From the NCBI GenBank assembly GCA_964020155.1, contig OZ026556.1, forward strand, positions 3,302,501-3,360,000: a stretch of 57,500 bases of DNA. Reading direction: 5' to 3'. Under the pieces are notes generated by a model. That model worked only from the letters and a program-made list of their open reading frames with translations. It searched no databases and was not told the DNA's origin. This document shows, one piece after another, positions 1-13,500 of this stretch. The position numbers and the translations under genes were made by a program. Source of the DNA: Chondrilla cf. caribensis. Its lineage: Eukaryota; Porifera; Demospongiae; Chondrillida; Chondrillidae. The first letter of the stretch is position 1; each line of letters begins with the position of its first letter.

Positions 1-117
1 TCAGGTGTATCCAAGATCAATGACATGTTATTTTTTTCGACTTTCAGCCCAATTCCAATTCTATCATCATTCAATGAAAGTAGTAACAAGCCAAAATGGA
101 GAATACAATGAACAACG

Positions 118-890
118 TTATTTTAACATTCCATAATATGGTTTAGATGTTTCTGGAGATCCTGGCCTCATGGAGGGCATGTTGATCATGTTGCACCATG
201 TTTGGTTGGCTTGATGAATTTTGTGGGAGCCTCGGAGACACATGATGGTCGATCTGATCAGGCTAAAACTAATCCTGCATCTGAGCCACACTATTACCTG
301 ACTGTATGGCAGATCCCTCTTTTCCGCTAGTAAGGAGGCAAGGTGTTGGTATGTGACTGTGGCTGATTCTGCCATCCCTCCAGTATAGCAGAAAGTACAA
401 CAGGGGTGAATGACCCATGTTCGACTTCTCCAACGCATTGTTCATAGGTTCTTCTTACCTCTTTCTCTTGGGTGTCAAATAGTTGACTCAGGGATTTGTT
501 TTTGGTGGGTTTGCGCCAGTGGGTTGAAAACCCTTACATCGAAAAATGCGCATTGATGACGATCACCCCAGAAACCTTGTACCTTGATATCAAGTCGTGC
601 TTAATCTTGCCTGTTGCTGGTCTCGAAGCAAAGAGATTCTCCTGAAAGTGGTTGTAGATGGGGTTCTGTACTCACATTGTTATACATACTTCATTCATTA
701 ACTCAACCGTGACATCCCGGATTTCATTGTGCCGTAGAGAGGGGTAGCTGCCACATGAGCAGTTGAGGGCATGGTCTAAGGAGAATGAATTGCCACAGAT
801 GCATGTTGAAGGTAGATGGATTGGCTTCCATCCATATTGTAGACAATTTACATCATGGAATGCCCCTTTGCATAATATAGCCCAGCCCAT
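118..890 (-). mobile_element. Decayed non-LTR retrotransposon 3' end (C-terminal domain)
   Basis: On the minus strand three reading-frame blocks follow one another. The first (890-672) has a zinc-binding CxCG...H...C cluster followed by RHNEIRD. The middle (about 615-480) reads ARLDI..GFWGD...FFDVRVFNP. The last (438-118) reads LASLLAEKRDLPYS..VIVWLRCRISFSLIRS..MCLRGS. These blocks resemble the C-terminus of LINE-type ORFs with a zinc cluster and a possible restriction-like endonuclease core (R-x-D...DV). Stops and frame changes interrupt the blocks, so this is a dead fragment. The reverse transcriptase part is not present upstream in the window. Family placement (R2/CRE-like or related) is inference. 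Confidence 0.75.
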
Positions 891-923
891 TCAAATGCGT
901 GCGCACACACACACACATGCACA

Positions 924-977
<54 letters not shown>

Positions 978-1050
978 CACACACACACTATGTACTACAC
1001 ATAATTCTACATACAATAAATTATGCAAATCCATAAATGGCAGGCACACA
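876..1050. repeat. Left arm of an inverted duplication, containing a (CA)n expansion
   Basis: Sequence around 883-905 (AGCCCAGCCCATTCAAATGC) and 1023-1050 (GCAAATCCATAAATGGCAGG) recurs in reverse complement at about 1698-1800. In this arm the middle is expanded into about 85 bp of (CA)n (903-989); the other arm has only a short TG run. The overlap with the retrotransposon fragment's 5' edge suggests that its flank was duplicated. Confidence 0.75.
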
Positions 1051-1089
1051 CATACACAATCAGCCATAATTACCTTAACAGTGTATACA

Positions 1090-1240
1090 TCTTCCACTCA
1101 CATGATGTGGAAATGTTCACTTGTCACACTATTAACTTCACATATGTAAGCAGTTACTATTGTGAGCTCATTTACTGTAGTAACAGTAACTGTGTGTTTA
1201 AATATATATCGATAATATCGACGTCAGTGCTCTAAAGTTT
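1090..1240. repeat. Dispersed repeat copy (partner at 4540-4665)
   Basis: About 130 bp here, including GCAGTTACTATTGTGAGCTC and ACTGTGTGTTTAAATATA, is matched in the same orientation at 4540-4665 with substitutions and small indels. No coding sequence is seen. The origin is unknown; a short interspersed element is likely. Confidence 0.6.
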
Positions 1241-1694
1241 TGGAATTTCGCCATCAAGGATTGTCACATTCAACTCCGTAGATAATGAAAATGTACTGCA
1301 GCCTTATAATAACGTTGGCCGGATATTGACCCAACCCTTCCCCAGAGTCCATTCAGTCTAGAGGAAGCCTTCTACCTGCACGCACGCACGCACACACCCA
1401 TGCACCATTCATTGCACAGTCTAGGACAGCATGGAAAGGGTGGTTGAAGTCATTTACTCTGTGCAGTGTGGGTGGTCATGTGAATAGGACATCACTATTA
1501 TGATTATGTATTGCATGGATTCCAAACTAGGAAAAGAATGTCACCAGATTGGCCTGAGATAATATGTACCCCATGATATATGCACACAGCCCTGACATTA
1601 ACAATGTAGCATATATAATATTGCTATCTTTAATTTTTAATTGAGCTGTGAGTGTATGATTTATATACTGTTACAATAATTATTATAGGTGATT

Positions 1695-1805
1695 GCATAT
1701 GTGTGTGCCTGCCATTTATGGATTTGTATAAGATATTGTATGTACTGTGTAGTATGTAGTGCGCATGTGTGTGTTTGAATGGGCTGCACCATAATATGGC
1801 TAATT
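1695..1805. repeat. Right arm of the inverted duplication
   Basis: TGTGTGCCTGCCATTTATGG near 1700 and TTTGAATGGGCTG near 1775 are the reverse complement of the arm at 876-1050. About 645 bp of non-coding sequence separates the arms. Confidence 0.75.
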
Positions 1806-2211
1806 ACCATAGATGTTAAACCTCATTAACCCCTCCCTTGGCGAGTATGGTGATATATGTGTAGTGTAGCTGGGCCTAGGGGTTTGAGATCACCTATTAT
1901 ACTCATCACACCAGTGTGCAGTCTATAACATGGGTTAGGTCCAATGCTGCTCAATGTCATCAGTGCATGTGAATGTATGGTTTAAAAGTAGTTCATCCAT
2001 AGAGAATTATGACCAATTACAACAATAGCAGTCAGTTAATTAAAAGATTGCATTGTGAAAATTTCCCTATTTTATGTGAAATACTGTACCAGCACTAGCT
2101 GCCTTCTACATAATACAGGCACTGCAGCAAGTGGTAAGATTGCTACGTAGATAGGTCCACTTTTACGTACATCATGTACGGAGAAATTTAACATTGCATG
2201 GACTTGGCTAG

Positions 2212-2338
2212 AAAAAAAAAAACTGTAAAAACCAGATTGCGTCAGTAGGCATGGTGGATTCGAACCACCACATAGTCATTTTCGGTAACCGTGAGCAACC
2301 CATTGCGAAGTACCCACTCAACTTAGCTGGCCAGCTAC
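2212..2338 (-). other. tRNA-like gene or tRNA-derived SINE head
   Basis: On the minus strand a perfect T-arm/B-box, GGTTCGAATCC, lies at 2266-2256, inside a stem TGGTGG/CCACCA. An A-box-like stretch (AGCTAAGTTGAGTGGG) lies upstream at about 2334-2318. Four outer bases, GTAG at 2338 and CTAC at 2245, can pair. The A-to-B spacing of about 94 nt overall would suit a class II (long variable arm) tRNA. An oligo-T run at about 2222-2212 would act as a Pol III terminator. The D and anticodon stems do not fold cleanly by eye, so a tRNA pseudogene or SINE is more likely than a working tRNA. No isotype is assigned. Confidence 0.45.
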
Positions 2339-2867
2339 GAGTTTGGAAATAGGTGTTTATAAAGATGTTCAGTAGAATTCCAATACACCATCAATTGTCG
2401 GACACCGCCGTCAAGACACATAAATTATCTTTTTGAATTTCTCGAAAACCAGAGAACCTACCGACTCCCAATAAGCATTGTATTATGAACCATTACATGT
2501 AGTCTTTCTCTGGTAGGTAAGATCCTCGTACCTTCTTGCAAGGGGTTGAATCATTATTATCAATTGACAACAATGGATACAAAAGGGAAAAGTGGTCCTA
2601 GAACTTAAGATTTGGTCTAAAAGACATTTGCTTGGCAAGGACCAACAGTAAATATGATTGAAGTGCACACATGAAGAATTTGATACAGTGATTTTAAGGG
2701 AAATATATAAAATGAAAGTGGTCACAGGGTAAAAGATTATTAATAAGACAAGTGAAAATTGCAGAGTCATTTGTAGATTGATTGCAAGTCCAAAGATTAC
2801 AATGGTGTGCGTCAAATATTCTCTTACTGGACATAATAATGTCGGATGATGTTTGATCTAGCATTTG

Positions 2868-4310
2868 TCAAGCCGTTATCTTGGGAGTTCGGGCAATCGC
2901 TGCCAGGCAAGATGGTAAATCAGGCCTATAGTGGCCGAGGCATCCAATTTCAATTGGTTTCAGATTAGCCTTGTATCCTAGCTGGTGTAAATCACAAATG
3001 AGTGATTGGTAGTTGGATTTGGATTCTTTAAAGTGATGTGCTGCATTGATATACTCACTATTCCATGTTATTGTAGGTTCAAGGAATGATATGGTTTGTT
3101 GTCAACCATGCAGATGTCTGGACAAGATACCGTATGCATTATCGATGGAGGTAGGGTTGATGGAGGTGACTCTGATGCTCGATGTCCATCTAAGTCTGCA
3201 TAAATATTACAGTCCCGGTTATGGCACTTGAGGTATTGTGTGATGGATAGAAGGGCCTTGCCATGTCGCCATGTGTATCTAGTTAGTGCTGATGGACAGC
3301 AACTCAATGTGTGCTTAGCTGTGGAGTGTGGATTACCACACAGTGCACATTTACGATCATTACGATCATTCATTTACAATCCATTTTCATTCTAGCCAGA
3401 GTAACTGGGGATGGAAGGTATTCATTGGCTGCATGTAGCAAGAAAGATAACTGCTTTGAGGGCATACCATACATGAGCCGTTTCCAAACTGGATTGGCTT
3501 CTTCCAAGGCAGTCATTTCTAGGAGGCAATTTTGCACATGAGAGTTGATTTAGATGGTTGTCCCATTCCTGTCTTTAATTGTTTGTCAACTAGGGTGGCC
3601 TTGCGCGTGTCTTTTAACAAGTGTAGTTGTGTATTCCTTTTTATCTGCAACTTAGTGGCGGAGTTATCACTATGGAGTTTTCTTGCTACTTCTTCAATAG
3701 CATTGAGACTACCCTCCGACAGTTGAAGGGCTTTTTGGAAGTGTTCATCACCAAGTAGGAGGTGGAGGTGTCTTCTGACCAAGGGGTCTTGTGAGTGGAC
3801 GATAGATACGTAGTAGGAATGAGCTTTGAGCTTTGTCTCTAAGATTGGATAGATATGTGATGTTCAAGCTGTGTTGATGGAAAAGTGTGGCTGATGTAAT
3901 ACACTGGGGGAGACTAAGCCAAGATCGCAGGTATCTGGTGATAGTTTTGGGTGTTGGTGATTTGGCTTTTGGAGATAGCTTTCATGGCCAAGTGGAATTC
4001 AATGGATGGTAGAAGGTAATGCTGCAGACACCAGACTTTATATCCACCAAGGATGTTTGCAGCGTTCAGTTGGTCCAGCTGAGTGGTGAGAAGAATGTGC
4101 AATTTTTGGGAGGCTCCTTTGCTGGTTGTCATTGCGGAATGTCCTATAATCTTCCCCAAATATTCGGTTAGTTTGGTGGAGAGGTTGGTTGTTTTGCCTG
4201 CTGTTAGTTGAAACACTTTGTCCCTTTTGACTTCTTTCCCATTGAACACATATGATATACACTTTTGTGGTTTGAGGTAGAGACGGTCAAGAATATTCGC
4301 ACAAAAGAAT
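2868..4310 (-). mobile_element. Decayed non-LTR retrotransposon: end of reverse transcriptase plus C-terminal domain
   Basis: Reading the minus strand from 4310 down, the order is LDRLYLKPQKCISY, then TEYLGKIIG (RT thumb, like the usual KYLG motif), GGYKVWCLQHYLLPSIEFHL, a leucine-rich block (RYLRSWLSLPQC, about 3900), a zinc cluster CALCG...KHTLSCC (3345-3300), and then PDICMVD. After a frame shift near 3080 it continues as FLEPTITWN...LGYKANLKPIEIGC to about 2870. The (R/S)PDI...D/E spacing after a zinc cluster resembles restriction-like-endonuclease non-LTR elements. At least three frame changes show that it is dead. It belongs to a different subfamily from the fragment at 118-890. Confidence 0.8.
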
Positions 4311-4539
4311 CAGCTTTCTTACAGAGAGCCCGAAAACATTAGGCGTAATAGCTATGCATAACCACTTTAAAATGTCAAAGTTAGACATTAAAAATGATGT
4401 AATTAAATGTGATACCACTTAGCATCAGTAATTCATCAGATTTTTCATACTATGTGATTGTGTACATAATGATACACAATGCCATTCAGGTGACAGCAAA
4501 CCCAATCCGCCAGTGTAGCTAGAGCATCAGAACATTGAA

Positions 4540-4665
4540 TTTTACATGATCTGGAAGTGTTCAGTCGTCACACCATATGCAGTTACTATAATTGTGAGCT
4601 CATTTACAATAGTATCAGCAACTGTGTATATAAATATAATATAACATTATAGATAATATTGCACC
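4540..4665. repeat. Dispersed repeat copy (partner at 1090-1240)
   Basis: GCAGTTACTATAATTGTGAGCTC and ACTGTGTATATAAATATA match the copy at 1090-1240. No coding content. The rest of 4311-4948 is AT-rich spacer in which nothing else is recognised. Confidence 0.55.
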
Positions 4666-4948
4666 TGAGGTATATAGACTGCACCCTCCCTGTACATGCA
4701 CTGTTATTATTAGTACAGCATAGATGTACATATCAGCATTAAATTAATATACATAAATGCACATTTTAGCAATAAGTTAGTCAAATAAGTTGTGAAGTAA
4801 AAATTGTACACCTCATACAATACAATGGTATCATATAGTACATACACATATACGCAACATAACAATAAACAACATATTACTAGTGAAGGTTTGTATGATA
4901 TTGGAATCTCTATAGTACAACACTCAATAATTCAAATAATCACATCAT

Positions 4949-6937
<1,989 letters not shown>

Positions 6938-7018
6938 ACTTGATACTAAAGGGCACGCTCTTTCGGGAATTTCCCTGTGTGCACCATTTTAATCACTCTC
7001 TAGTTTTTTGGAGGCAAT
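6938..7018. promoter_or_regulatory. 81-bp bidirectional promoter with a perfect palindromic kappaB-like site
   Basis: Only 81 bp separate the ATGs of the ePHD gene (6937, minus) and the ankyrin gene (7019, plus), so both promoters and 5' UTRs must lie here or overlap the first exons. GGGAATTTCCC at 6965-6975 is an 11-bp perfect palindrome that fits the NF-kappaB consensus GGGRNNYYCC. No TATA box is seen. Function is inference. Confidence 0.55.
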
Positions 7019-9220
7019 ATGTCTCGTAGAGTAAAAGATCTTCGCGAGCTCATTAATATCTCGCGACTTTCTTTCAGGGAAGACGAAGCTCTCCTGGAAG
7101 TTTCTTGCTCCAGTCTACCCGAATTAGACGTGAGCAGTGTAAAAGACAGTTTGCGATGCAGTTCCCCTAATCGACAACAAAATGATGACCCGTCCAACAG
7201 AGGAACTCGTAGTGCTCCTATGGATAGAACGGCCGGTACTTCACATAGACGAGAAGATGTAAAACAGCAGCATGGGGAAAGTCTCTCGCGGACAGAATTT
7301 ATCGTATCTCCTGCGAACAAGGAACAGCGTGTTCAAAAGAAGGTCATAGATGAGGACCTTATCGCCAAAATAGACATGGTTCATCTCAGAAACCTACTAG
7401 TTCGAAGTAACTCAGACTTGGCTGGTCTATCGGCGTGGTGGTTCGACAGTAGAAATGCATGTGAATTCATCCACTTTTGGCTGAAGAAGCTAGCTGATGC
7501 CAAGCAGTTTGAGCTGCTGCAAATGGAGTACTCGCTTGTGAGGAAAGAGATACAGTCTGCCTTTGCCGAGCAGCTGGATGCCGGAGATGTCAAGGTTGTT
7601 GAAGTGCACAACCTCCTACATTCAGTTTTACACGAGTATCCCAATGGTTTCTGTGGATCACGGGGCAAGTATTTCACGGTGGGTGTTGTGGAAATCTTGT
7701 CTTCTGGGAAGAACGAGGAATTCCGTACTCTTCTCACTAATGTTCGTCATGAGTCGACCAATAAACCCATCATAGAGGCCATATTGGCCATTCGATCCTT
7801 TGGGCTAATCAGCCTTATCAATGCCATTGTGTGTTTCTTTTGTGAGGCACATAAATTTCCCCTCCCCTCACCAGAGGACTTGTCAAAGAAGATCGGTGTT
7901 TCTACTCCTCGTCAAGTTCTGCAAACGGCCATCTCTCTGGGATATTTGGATGTGGTCAAGTACCAGTGGAATAAGGACAAAGAACACTTCTATGAATTAG
8001 ATGGGCAGGGAAGATCGGCAATTTTCCTTGCTGTACAGCATCAAGAAGTGAAGATTTTGCAATTTCTTTTGGAAAAGGTGCGTGCATAGGTGTCCATGCA
8101 ATGGGATAGTATAGCAAAACTATAGTACAGACTACAAAATACCTCCCATTTCATTGGGGTTGTAGAAGTGTAACATTATCTGCTTAGATGTTACCTGTAA
8201 CCTGAAGTTTGTTCGGATTTTAACATAGAATCTTATCCTCACAAACAGACAAATTCTTCAGGACTCTTTTTGATATCACCTGCCACCTGTCCTCTATCTA
8301 GAAACAGTTCACATTTGGGATCATCATCACCTATATCATGTATAACTCCATTTTCATTTCCATTTCCATATCTCCATATATACTTTGTGCACACAACCAT
8401 AGGCAGGATTCAGAATAGTGGGGTATTCAATCTGATAAGGTGGAAATGCCAGTACAGTGCCAAGTGCAAGACTTTGGCCCTCAATAGAGTCAGTGGCTTT
8501 GACTTTTATGCACCTTGTAGCATGGAAGGGAGATTTGTATGCACCCAACAAACCCCTCTACCCACAATTCTAGTATGTAGACAATGTATACAATGGTGTG
8601 TGTGTGCAGGGTACTTATTTGAATTGGTATTGGTACAGAGCAAACTACATCCCAAGCTGGACGTTAACAGGCAAAGTCATTCCGGGAACACCCCACTACA
8701 CGCTGCTGTTACAGCTGGTGATGAGGGCTGTGTTCGGGTGCTTCTCGATGCTGGTGCAGACCTCAATCAGTGGAACCCAGAGGCCGAAGGTGCTACTCCG
8801 TTACATCTGGCCGTCATGTACGGTGAGTGATACTGTGGATGGAGGCAGGGATGTGGATAGTTCCTCCTCTATGTATGGGAATATTGGATCAATGAATGTG
8901 TGAATTGTACTTTTTGTGAGATGTGAGCACATTTGTGAGGATCTTTTTCTAGCTTGTTAAACTTTTGTCTAACATTCAAAAATGACAATGAATTTGGAAT
9001 ATCTATCTTCTGTATGTGATCCAATGTTGTGCAATCTTTTGAATGTTGTGTTAATTATCTGTTCATTTCAGGTCATGAAGCAATTGTCCGTCTTCTGCTG
9101 GAGAAGGGTGCTGCTACTGATGTCAGGATGGGAGTACCAGCAACCAAGACACCTATGGATATTGCCCAAGACTTTGAACATGAGAATATTGTGCTCTTAT
9201 TAACAAAATACAGAAAATAG
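7019..9220 (+). CDS. Ankyrin-repeat protein, 463 aa
   Basis: Three exons: 7019-8077, 8639-8822 and 9072-9220, with junction phases 0 and 1. The exon 2 acceptor is taken at TACAG before AGC (8639), because the nearer CAG at 8610 gives the wrong phase. Residues 1-110 are polar and unstructured. About 115-300 is an unrecognised helical region (FIHFWLKKL, SLINAIVCFFCEAHK). About 300-463 holds ankyrin repeats: RSAIFLAVQHQEVKILQFLL; GNTPLHAAVTAGDEGCVRVL followed by LDAGADLN; ATPLHLAVMYGHEAIVRLLL followed by EKGAATD; then a degenerate last repeat ending at KYRK. No IkB-type DSGxxS degron, death domain or kinase domain is seen, so the role is unknown beyond protein binding. Confidence 0.88.
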
Positions 9221-9508
9221 TGCTGTTTATGTGTTTTTGCTTTTTGTCCTCCACAAACTGCCCTCTGGTATTCCGGACCACTGATAAATTTGAGTACTAT
9301 GAATTCGAACCGCTTACATCCGTTTTTTATACAAATGTCACTATTGAAGTGTTACAGCTGGTACAACTGCTAGCATGCACCTAGTGTCATGCCATCCTTA
9401 CTGAACAGGTACGTGCGCATAATACTGTTGCGTCGTAGACCCTCTAACTAAAAGAATCACGTTGCATGTACGAAAACTAGTGTTTCCATGGTGATCAACT
9501 AAACCAAA

Positions 9509-10471
9509 ATGGCGTCTGGGGACAAGGTTTTGTTGTCTGCTAAGAGGACAACGTACGTAGATGCTGAGGGCATTTCCAATCTGGTTAGAAAATCTGTTAC
9601 GGCTCTGTTTGGTAACGTTGATATAATAGAAGTCATGTAAGTTGCATCGTGTGTAGATTTACAGTGTCCCAATATTCTACGATTCGCCTTCTGAACTTGC
9701 AATTGCTTACTTATAATTTGTCATTATAGAGAGAAATCAAACTTTTCTCTAACGCTAACGGAGAAAACAGACATGATTGTGGCACAAGCGTCTTTTTGTG
9801 ACTATCCAAATTTAAGTGAAGTAGATTCAGCTGCCTGGGAGGGATGGATTTCCGATAATTTCAACCTTTCTGGAGCTTTAGTAAGTTCTTACAATCCTAA
9901 CATTTAGCAGTGCACAGTATGCAAATATTAAACAACTCTACCTTCAACAAATTATCTGTTGACCTCCCGCTCTGTGTTTATAGCCTGTGAACACCCTCTT
10001 TCTACGTTTCTTTGTTGCTCGCGATGAATACTGCCTGACAGCAATGAACGAGATCCTGAGAATCGCCTTCACTGCTTTGCCCAGCCTGCAGTATATCCTC
10101 CTTGTGGTCCCACCGCAAACTAAAGCTGGTACGTATGTATGTGTGTAGCTCAGTGCTGGACAAGGGGGGAGATGGTGTATGGTGTTGTCCAATTGTCACT
10201 ATTACCTGACCCTTTGATGTGGCTATTCTGCTTGTTGGTGGATACTTCCTACCTCTATTCCTAAGAAAGAAAACAGTCTGGCTACCCTAGACCACTTATA
10301 CTTGAACACCAAAGGTAGTTCATGTACATATGTATCTTCAATACTTACACCTGAAACTAATCCATGTACCTATCATGTACATACATATATGACAACTTTC
10401 ATATATTTAACCAACCATCCGAAATATCAGGTTTTCCCTATTTTAATACCTGGAAAATGTAGAAACATATG

Positions 10472-10547
<76 letters not shown>

Positions 10548-13500
10548 GTATTCCTTGTACGTATGTGATGTTTTCCTCATGATAGCACATACTGCACCTA
10601 CATACAAAGCTGCTAGGCTGTCACTAACTTCAAGGATTACTTTAGTCACAGATTAATGAAGAATACACATACATAATATCATTACATCTGCTGTTTGTAT
10701 CTTTGCATATTATGTATTTGTATACGTATGTCTACATAGGAGTGTGTAAAGACTTAATATGTATTTCTTTTCTTCTTCAAGATCTTGTGTTTCAGCATTT
10801 CTTCACGCCAGTCCAGTCCAAATCTTCCATCCCACACACTCCACCCTACACCCTAAGAGTAGCAAAGCGCCACAAGCATTACCCAACATTGCACATCAGA
10901 GAGGCTAAAGTGGAAGACAATGACGACGTTCTTCCAATTTTCAAGCAGTGCAATCAGAACCTAGATAAACAGTATGGTAGGTGTACGTACATACGTATGT
11001 GGTGTTTGCTCTGCATCATACGTACATACATGTATGTACTTACATATGTAATGTATGCTCCCTTAACATGAATGGTAATAACCAGTACATCCTTATTTTC
11101 TGGTGCTTATGTACGTACGTACGTATGTATAGTAATAACAGCTAGACCTCCCTACAACAGTTTTATTTATATTGTCAGTTTCTTTATGACATCATGTCTT
11201 ATGGGGCAGGGATATGGTCATATAAGCAGTAACTATGTATGTTGGTTGCAACAGTGATCTGGTAATGATGACAGGTATAGTGGAGAACCAAGGATGTGGT
11301 GAAGAGGTCTGACTGCTTCATGTAGACACGCGCATATCTATGTACATATGTGCATTTGTACATACCGATATCTGATACATATATACATACATACATATAC
11401 AAGGGGATGCCCACTGTGTGCTAGTCTACTTTTTACATGTACTGCATTTCAACTTTTTACACCATGAACAGAACAGAATTATGGTTTGTGTAACAACTGA
11501 CTACCAAACACTCTGTCACATCTTTTTCATAATCGAATATTCAGGTGACTACTTCATAGCTGAGATGATCGAATCACAGGACAAGAGTCACCGCACCATT
11601 GTGGCCGAGGTCTGCCTTACAATATCCACTCAATAACACACTTTATATATGTAGATAAGTATGTACTGTATATGTATGCATGTACGTACGTATATGTATC
11701 CTTATGTAAGGTCAATGGACTTGCCTGTGGCTTTGCTAGTCTGACATCTGATGTGGACTTAGATGTGTTGAAGTCTTGCTTTGATTTGGAACCTTTTTGT
11801 GGACTACGCAAAGTGCATTCTCCAGAACCTGACACAGAACCATTAAAAACAGGTAACTATACAAACCTATGTATGTAGCCAAGCAGCCATTTTTGTACAA
11901 TGTAACAAGTGCATATGTATACATATGTACGTACGTACGTACGTATGTATCCAGGTATGTATATAACTCCACCTTCTGTGGGTCACCTTTAAGCTAACAA
12001 GTTGTTATCGTATGTCATATGTGCTTTACTGAATATGCATTTATACAAGGCTCTTTTATTATGTATGTGCGTTCTTTTCTGTGTATGCAATTAATTCCCA
12101 TCAGAAGAGAGTCGTCTGGAGTCTGTTGGTTCTTCTGTGATGGACAAACAGATGTGAGTCCATTTAACCCACCTACGTACATGCGTACGTCTGTGCATGT
12201 TGTGTATTAGTGAAGTCTGTGTAATGTGCATTTGTATTTGTACATAATACGTAATATATGTATATACATATGTACGTACGTACATACATTGTTTGTATAT
12301 GCAGTGTTGCATAGCAGTGCTCTTCACTTCATTAGTCCATGCATGGTTATGTTACATATGGTCTGTATTCAATACATACAGGGTTCTGCCCACACTGGTC
12401 GGGTGTGGTCGAGGCCAACCACCACCATGATATAGTAAAACCCAAGTATAACATGATACCTGCATCATGATGACACACCATCATGCTGGTATGCTAACAA
12501 CATCTCTTTTTTTCTGGAGAGAACCAATGACCACCACTAGCTGTATTCCAACCAGTTTGCCCATAATACTCTGCCTAAATATATAGCAGTACCATTTCAT
12601 ACTGCAGCTGATCATTGAATTAATAAAATAAATTTGGAATTTAGTTACCTAGCCATACTTCCTCCTGCTATAAATTAACAAAACAGCAGTCTGGATTGAG
12701 GAGGGGTATACAAATATACAGGAAATATACAAACACCCAAGTTAACCAGATTACCACCACTAAAGATGGTCTGGGCAGAACCCTGTACATACGTACCAAG
12801 CTATACATTAGTGAATGTGCGTACATGAACACAGCTAGTGTTTCTTGTTGTCTTACTGTACAGGTCAACTGTATCCCAGGCAACAAAGCTGAGTGCCAAA
12901 GAAACAGGATCTCAAACGGCCATGACTTCTCAGGCCTCACTCCACAAGCAAGACAGCACAAAAAGGTTACGTGTTATTCATAACATTAATTTAGTACATA
13001 CATAGTATTACATACCTCATGTACATACATCTGAACACATACATACGTACATGCATGTGTGGTATAAACAAACATTCCTGTGGTTGACTGTTCTACAGCC
13101 CTTTTGCCACTCCCACTCATTCAAGAACGGCTGTAAGAGAGGCAAGCTCTTCTAAGTCTCAGTGTAAGCTGATAGACGCAGACAATCTAACACAACTACA
13201 TACATATGTATGTACCTGCTTTATATAACTAAAATGTACATACGTACATATGTATTTGCAATACCTACGTTAGTACGTACATATACCGGTGTTCTCCCAA
13301 GCTATATTAAAGCATATTGGCCCATTATGCCTTCAATGCTAAAGGGAGACTTTCAATTTCTCCCGAACAGTGAAGTCATACAGGTGATAATTGATTTGAC
13401 ATGGATGAAGACTTCATTTAGATCATACCAATATACCAATATACCCAAGTATAATATGATACCTGCATCATGATGACTCACCATTGTGCTGGTATGCTAA

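Noticed and set aside
8270..8638. Extending ankyrin exon 2 upstream to the CAG at 8608-8610
   Set aside because: Phase does not match exon 1, which ends in phase 0; the CAG at 8636-8638 gives an in-frame join with good ankyrin spacing.
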